A stretch of 64,000 nucleotides of DNA from Typha latifolia. Taxonomy: Eukaryota > Streptophyta > Magnoliopsida > Poales > Typhaceae. Location of the stretch: contig CM034102.1 in the NCBI GenBank assembly GCA_019914945.1, forward strand, positions 10,219,501-10,283,500. The letters run 5' to 3'. Of the stretch, positions 57,603 through 64,000 are shown piece after piece. Position 1 is the first letter of the stretch; every line of letters begins with the position of its first letter. Position numbers and translations under genes: made by a program. The notes below the pieces were generated by a model. That model did not search any database and was not told the origin of the DNA. It saw only the letters and a program-made list of their open reading frames with translations.

Positions 57603-58257
57603 TGGGGTCAAACACTTACACTTTGGAGAAGAAGAAATAGCTCCTCATCTAAACCTAAGACCAATCTATCCTAAAGTATACTCGAATCATAAATTACATG
57701 AGTATGAAACTTTATACTTGAATCCATGGAAGTTCTCATGGATTAATCAAATATTTTGAGAAATCACCAATCGTCCTCGTAAGTATAGAACTTATCTCTA
57801 ATGGTAAGAAACTCTTATTTTCAAACCACGAGAATAGATCTTCCAAATTTTTAAGATTTTGCCCTTGAGAAATCCTTTTGAATTTTCTTATAGATCTTTC
57901 TTCTCTCTTTCTTAGATGGTGTCAATAAAAAAGAAGACAACAGATCTATATATATATATGAATAACTTTTTAGATTCTGGCTCTTCATTATCTTGTGCTT
58001 TGGGAATCAATCTATCTGAATAATAGTCTCTTGAGATTCTCAAAGTTGACTAAATTGACTCCTTTGATTTATAAATCTCATAATCAATCTATCAATAATT
58101 ATAGTTTTGCCTAAATAGGTCTATAATTTTATAGACCACACTCTAATAAATACATAGATTGTTAAATAATCCTTAATTTAAATTGATCACTTTAGTAAAA
58201 CAATCATATATATAACAGTATATAATTTATAATTATATTACATATTTGCCCAATATT
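57603..58257 (-). repeat. copia K-family LTR (probable 5' LTR)
   Basis: Starts TGTTGGGGTCAAACAC on the plus strand and is homologous to 48705-49058 over its first 370 bp. The right end is set near TTTGCCCA at 58257 by return of the duplicated host sequence. It may be the original 5' LTR of copia K, separated from the body by the gypsy insertion. Confidence 0.65.
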
Positions 58258-59099
58258 GTTGCAAACTCTCAAAAGCAAAGTTGTTTCGAGCTAGAGGGCC
58301 TATTACAGGCTTACAAGCTCGTAGGTTCACAAATGAGCTTTCACTAATTCTCATAAATCAGGCAATTTAGAGACAAAAATGTCAAAATAGTCGTACACAT
58401 CGACGAGAATTTATTGTCATTTCATATCATGTCCATCTTCTCTCTCTCTCCTCTTTTATTCTCTCTCATCGTGAACTATCCGCTAACTTCAGAAAAACGA
58501 ACAAAAAAATAAAAGAATTATCAACGATAAACATATCTTCCTCATGCTCCCACTCCCATTTTGCTACAACTCGTCAATTGCACGATGTCTCCGATGAAGT
58601 ATTTTTCAATAGTTGCCACGGACCTCCGTCTTATCGACCAACCGTACTGTCTCCAAGACCTTGGAGCGTCGCAGGTAATCCTTCTAATATAATCCTTCTC
58701 TTTGGCCATTTGTTATAAATGAAGATCCTTTTACGGTTCCCCCATCATTTGTTTCTATTACATGTAATGTGACATGATCATCATGAACATCTCATTTATC
58801 AATCTAAAATAAATCTCCTTTTGCACCACTTTTTCACCTTAGTAATAGGAAGATTAAAAATATTATATGTATATTAGGATATTGGTCCTGTATATTGGCA
58901 ATGTTATTGGCGTTTAATTTGAGTTTTGAAAGGTTTACACTTTTTTAGCCTGAAGCCAGCTATTGGCATTTATGTATTGTTGTAAGACATGAAAAACCTC
59001 TAGAAAATCTGATCTAATATTTCTAAGTACTGAAAAGTAACTAAGAGGAGTCAAACTCCAAGTCATTTTATTAGTAGCCAATAAGCCCACATCAAATAA
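58258..59099. other. flank with host duplication, no gene recognised
   Basis: 58258-58430 is the second half of the duplicated host unit described at 48427. Beyond it is AT-rich sequence. A short frame from ATG 58585 ends at a donor-like CAGGTAATCC at about 58675, but no further exon or family match supports it. Confidence 0.45.
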
Positions 59100-59690
59100 A
59101 GATATAAGATAATAATCCACAAGGATTCTTGTTCTTGTTTTTGGTAAATTGAAATATTAATCACTTAAAAGGGAACAAGAGTACATCAACCATCTATGAC
59201 AATACTATCTGTATGTCTATACAAATTTTCGTGTAAACCAAAAGTGGCAGGCAAAAGCCTATACAGAAGAAAATCCCTACATCAGTTCTTGCCTAGCTAG
59301 CCAATCAGCAGCCTAATAGGTAGTCCTAAGAGACAGTTGGAAAAATGAAATAGAGCAACAAGAGGCCAAAGAGATGAAGAATACCAGAACAGAGATGCTC
59401 GCAGCTCCACAGATTTTGCGATTGATGAGAGAGCAAACAAAAGAGCCTTCGCTTCAGCAGTTAGGGGGTCATCCACAGTAGCCGAGGCAGCCCCAACAAG
59501 AATGGTCATGCCATGGTGAGAGCTTGATAGTGCCTTCAGACGGTCTGGTTGAAACAACCAAGGACCTAGGAGTGCTTCCCAGGTTGACACTGGCGGGTTA
59601 GCTGGGACTCTTCCAAGGTCATGGCAACCAACCGACCTTTGGAAATGCTTGAAGCACTTTCCATCTTCAGAAGAAATCAATTTCTTTTAT
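59100..59690 (-). pseudogene. LINE 3' end with RNase H relic
   Basis: The minus frame 59680-59297 contains ILVGAASATVDDPLTAEAKA, then LLFALSSIAKS, which resembles the RNase H domain at the end of plant LINE polyproteins (A-x-x-x-x-PLxAEAxALLxAL). The expected ESD box is degraded. Downstream, the minus strand at 59175-59120 reads TGTACTCTTGTTCCCTTTTA, AGTGATTAATATTTCAATTT and ACCAAAAACAAG, the usual plant LINE tail. The 5' part is absent, as is common for LINEs. Confidence 0.6.
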
Positions 59691-59898
59691 TCTCTAAAAA
59701 AATCAATTTCTTTTTCTTTTTCTGCTATCATGAAACTATGTAGTCTGTAATTTATATAAGGAGTCTTCCCCACTTTCTCAAACAAAAAAAATGAAAAAGT
59801 CCTAAAACAAAAGAAGAAAACAGATCTTCTGGACTCAACATCTCCCATTAAACCCGGTTCATCTACAGCATTGGTGGTTGTAGTAGATATTCCTGAAA

Positions 59899-60003
59899 CA
59901 GCCTGATATGGGTAATTTAATGATTCAGGTCAGATCTGACTCGGGTGGGGGGCAGCCTGATATTAGTAGTTTAAAGATTCAGGTCAGATTTTACTCGGAA
60001 GAC
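59899..60003. repeat. 54-bp direct duplication
   Basis: CAGCCTGATATGGGTAATTT, then ATGATTCAGGTCAGATCTGA and CTCGGG, repeats at 59953 with a few changes. No coding sense. Confidence 0.85.
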
Positions 60004-63000
60004 ATCAATAATTGAGAATTTCATTATCCCATGATAGCAAGCTGGGAGGTACGATGTTCCCTTAGCATTCCAACTTCCTCTTCCTCTAGAATTCTGGATT
60101 GTATCGGACTGATCTCTTACTGAAGCATTTATTTAAGGTCGTCAATTGAACTTTAACTCCTAGAAAACTGGAAGATGTAAATTTCCACTGTAATGCCCAT
60201 CGATGGATGCCTGTATCAGTTGCCATCAAAGTAAGTTAAATCAACATATAATTTAATAGACAAAGTGAGTAAAAAGAGCATCAATTTTCAAAAAACCAGT
60301 AGAATAGAGAGGAAAGGGAACGCATTCAATTTCATTTAGGGAGAAAGAGTACAGTATATGATTAAACTTGCCCATATCAATAAGTAAATAAGAGGAACCA
60401 ACTTTTTCGTCTACAAAGATAAAAAATGCTCAGATCAGGCTGAAGCAAAGTTCTCACCTCTGCTACAGAATTGAGAGGCGTAACTCCTTTCAGGATGCTA
60501 TATAGGAAAAAGTTTATTTCACCAATTACAATTTAAAGAGGCTCTAAGGACTACATTTAAATAGAGAGTCCAACTTGCTATTATATAAAGGCTCAGTTAA
60601 ATTTAATTGTCCAGTAGACTATTTTAGAGAAATTAGTCAAATTACAATCTAGTTACTCATCGTACTTGCAATGCAAATTAGTATCAAGTACAGAAAGGGT
60701 GGAGTATGAGTAGAGTTTTATACAGGTTACTAGTTGTTGGCAAGATTATGTTTCTAACAGCGACAATGAAAACAAAAGGGTTGTCTAGCAGTTTCATGTC
60801 TGACTTCAGTTCATAGGAGAAAATTCCTCAGCTCTTGCCATTTCACTTCCTACTAACCCTAATTTTTCTACCTACAGCATTATCTTTCTCTCTCTCTTCT
60901 TCTTTTCTTTCCCGCTGGAGCACCCACCATTGGATCCGGCCACTGGAACTTCGTCGAAGCAATCAGAGAGCATTGTGCTGCTCACCAATGAGTGCTCTCC
61001 CACCCCATGTAATAAATTTAATTTCAATAGGGTAGAATGTAAAATACCTAATTTTTAGGCGTTTACGGTTCCGGCAAAGTTCGTCGACCCACAGCTTCAA
61101 CTCAACGCTACTCTTTTACCAAAAACTTCGCATCGTCAACCTCGTGAAGTGGAAACATTCCTTTAGAGCCCTCGTAGCTCAGATTGCCACCGACCATGGA
61201 GAGAGAAGAGTCATCGGCGGCCACCACCCTTGGAAACGGTTGTAAGGTCGTGGCAATAGCGAAGAGCTTGTCATTGCAGTTGTTGGAACTCTCGTGTCAG
61301 TCCCTCCAAGGGAGGAGAAGACTAGAACCTATCTTCTTCCCTTGAGTTAACAGATTCGAGTTTCGAGTCGAAAGAACCCGACCCGATCCAATTAGCTTTA
61401 TGAGATCAGGCCTTTAGCCCAATCCATTTATATGGATTTTTGGGTGGGCAGCCAGCCGAAGCCCACCCCAACCCTTTGTGCTTGAATTAGCTCATTTTAA
61501 CAATTTGATTAGTTCTAAATTCAAAGACTTTGATTATTGTTAAATTAAAATAAGAGTTTATTTATGGATGAAGGTGAAAATTTGCACTCATATCTAGGTT
61601 GTTGATTGTAGGAGAGGGGATTTATTCACGTATTTAATAAAGAAAAAGGTGGAGACAGGGGCCTATAACGGAATCAAAGAAGACGAAGCACTTAAAAAGG
61701 CTCAGAATTGAAAATTAGGAAGTTATGATACCCTCTCATGTTTCATATTATAATTTTATTATGTTGTCTTCATACTTCATGTATCATTATTGTTTTCATG
61801 ATATATTATGCTATATGCCATATAGTAATTCATAAGATATTGTTCTTCGTGCAAGTAGCCTATATATTAGTCATGAGTAGCTTGCTTGATATGAGTTATT
61901 AGAAGGTAAGACTTTGAAAACCGGCTCAGGCTAGATATTTTTCGTGCATCTTCTTGTAATAATTTAAGTCTACCTTGAAGTCCAAAAAATAGACATATAT
62001 CTAATCACTACATGATCCATTTAAGTGACATTGGAACGATTAAGAAACAATCTTAGGCTAGATAAGTGTCTCTCTGAAATGTCCCTAATATCTCTCTACG
62101 GTTAGTAGACAAAACAGATTATATTTATCACATAGTGACACCTCTTAGTGATCATAACCATATTAGCAAATAAAGGATATGACAAGTTCAAATATTGCCT
62201 AATCTTTTACACATTAAATTGGCAACAAAAAATAAAGGATGATAAAATGTGAGCAAGACACTTGGGATCTCAACATCATATATACATTGCAATAGTAAGT
62301 TCATGAACTCCAGATTTCCAGCATTATTTCGAAAAGAAAATTAATGAAGTGAACAAGAACATGTTCACAACAAATATATAAAAACTTCCCAAAAGTACAA
62401 GTACTAAACCAATCTAACAGTCAAATCACTTTAGAATAAAAGATAAGCAAGAAATGTTTAGCATTACCTGTAGAAAAGGAAGCATAATGTCGTGTATTTG
62501 AAGGAATAATTTTGATACTGCAGAATACCTGTAGTTAAAAGGATATTTAGTGACTTGGGTCCTTACCGTAATTAGTAATTAATTGCAAAATACGAATTTC
62601 TGAAAGTAAATTAAATGTAGAGAGTTCTTGGTCTTTAGATCAACGATGGTGTTGGCACAGCACATGACTGTTGGAATGCCTTGTACCGACTCAGCATACC
62701 TCTAAATGGATCTTTTAGGGAATTTATATATATATATATATATATATATTAAGTTCTAATATATATTAAAGCCTACATTAGAATCTTTGATCCATAAACA
62801 ATGTTGTAAAAGACTCAAATGTAGCGATAACCAAGTAGAAATATGAATAATAATTCAACACAAAGTATCAAATAATTATCAAATAGTTATCAAATAATTT
62901 CCCTTTTTCTTTTGTTCCTATGTTTTGAAGAGTGTTTTCTATAGATCTAGCTTCATTTTGCTACATCTAGGATGATTAATCTCATATTTGGTTTCTAAAC

Positions 63001-64000
63001 CAAAGACATTAGGAAAAAAAAATAAGAAAAGCATATCTTTTGATGGGATTTGAAGTTTTCAGCCTTGGATCGACCTCCTCTCCTAGATCTCTCTTTCCCT
63101 TCCTTTTCTTCTTTTTGGTTGGCAAAATAAGCTTACCAACAAAGAGACATAAAAAATGGGTCTCCTAGAGTAAACTAAATAGGTATTACACGGCACTCAG
63201 AATGTCCTACTTGATACCCTATCTGTATCAAGCACAATACAGGGGATATAGGCAACTGCACGTGTAGGCACAGGGCATTGCCTATATCCATCGGCTCGGC
63301 ACGACAGAGCCACCAGCACACCTCGCACCTGTCTGCACGCCACTGACACAGCATGACTCTCCTTGCTTGAAAAAATGTATAGACAACATGGATATCTAAT
63401 AGTATTATCAATGCAATTTTGGTATGTTCTCCCTTCGATAGAAGGTTTACTGTATAGTATTTTGTATGTTGATCAATTGTAAAAGAAACAGTGGTGGCAC
63501 AATCTAGGACAGAGGTTAGGTATTCACTAATACCTCATAGTGAATTGGCATGGTTGTAACATTTTGGCAAAGGAGGTAGTGTTTTCCACTCAATTCTACA
63601 TTATTTGATCATCAGGCTTGGTACATATGGTACATATGGCTTCTAAACCAATTTTCAGTGAACAAGCCAATCATGTGGAAGTTGATTGCCATTTTATTGG
63701 AGATGAGATGCATGATCTGAGATATATATAAAGCAATCGTGGAGGCCAACTGGTTAGGAAAAGTTGACATTTTCAGGGTTTCTGTCACAATATATTGAAG
63801 CTTATTTGTCAAGCTGGGCTTGTATGACATACCCAAGCTTGAGAGGGAATGACAAAAAAAGGTATGTTAGTGAGAGCAGATCCTTGTTCATGAAATTATT
63901 CCAAACATAAGTCTGTATATCTGTCATATTTTCTAGCAAATGTGATAGTGGTGGTCAGAAGACTGCATGTGGCATCACTACCTCTCTTCCCTCGTGCTTA
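60004..64000. other. intergenic to window end, no gene recognised
   Basis: A pyrimidine-rich stretch at 60800-60960 precedes a short frame of no known family. 61360-61490 has CCCGACCCGATCC and GCCCACCCC words like transposon subtermini. (AT)n lies at 62728-62752. Small hairpin at 63244-63289. I see no exon with family support. Confidence 0.5.
63244..63289. repeat. 12-bp perfect inverted repeat
   Basis: GGATATAGGCAA (63244-63255) and TTGCCTATATCC (63278-63289) enclose a 22-base loop in a locally GC-rich island (63180-63360) within AT-rich DNA. Confidence 0.8.

Noticed and set aside
58585..58674. Possible first exon starting at ATG 58585 and ending at a donor-like CAGGTAATCC
   Set aside because: Thirty codons with no known domain and no second exon that I can join to it.

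Overview
The window looks like nuclear DNA of a flowering plant. It holds two split genes with GT-AG introns and plant-type products. Most of the rest is nested LTR retrotransposons, solo LTRs and DNA transposons of plant type. The 5' exons are GC-rich in AT-rich surroundings, which would suit a monocot, but I cannot name the organism. There are no bacterial operons, no CRISPR array and no convincing tRNA or rRNA gene. All boundaries were read by eye.

Two genes look intact. (1) A DedA/VTT-domain (SNARE-associated Golgi protein family) membrane protein at 2821-9104 (+): four exons, 266 codons, with a 4-kb third intron that contains repeats. (2) A nuclear gene for plastid ribosomal protein S13 at 30840-31526 (+): three exons, 172 codons.

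Layout. 1-1919: 5' part of a minus-strand copia element with a 54-bp tandem array in its LTR. 2821-9104: VTT gene. 10035-15456: two damaged Ty3/gypsy elements, tail to tail. 15516-29923: a hAT-type transposon (8-bp target duplication with one mismatch) carrying a broken fragment of the nicotinate phosphoribosyltransferase (NAPRT) gene with its introns. A copia element (16964-28588, duplication TTACC) sits in it. A solo LTR (19041-24997, duplication ATTTT) sits in the copia reverse transcriptase, and a short gag-only gypsy element (21685-24556, duplication AATAG) sits in that LTR. 30840-31526: RPS13. 33770-42960: AT-rich satellite-like repeats interrupted by a minus-strand gypsy LTR. That LTR is itself interrupted by a plus-strand member of the same family, which carries a WW-domain coding fragment, a Mutator-like MITE and another solo LTR. 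43912-45250: LTR fragment holding a solo LTR (duplication CACCA). 48427-58430: duplicated host sequence split by a composite of copia, gypsy and a large solo LTR (duplication GACCA). 58431-64000: mostly unassigned, with a LINE 3' end.

The points most worth a second look are the NAPRT-carrying hAT element, the WW-domain coding region inside a gypsy-like element, a GCGTTCGAACGC-type palindrome clustered in the U3 region of unrelated copia and gypsy LTRs, and a gypsy LTR joined to a copia leader exactly at the primer-binding site.
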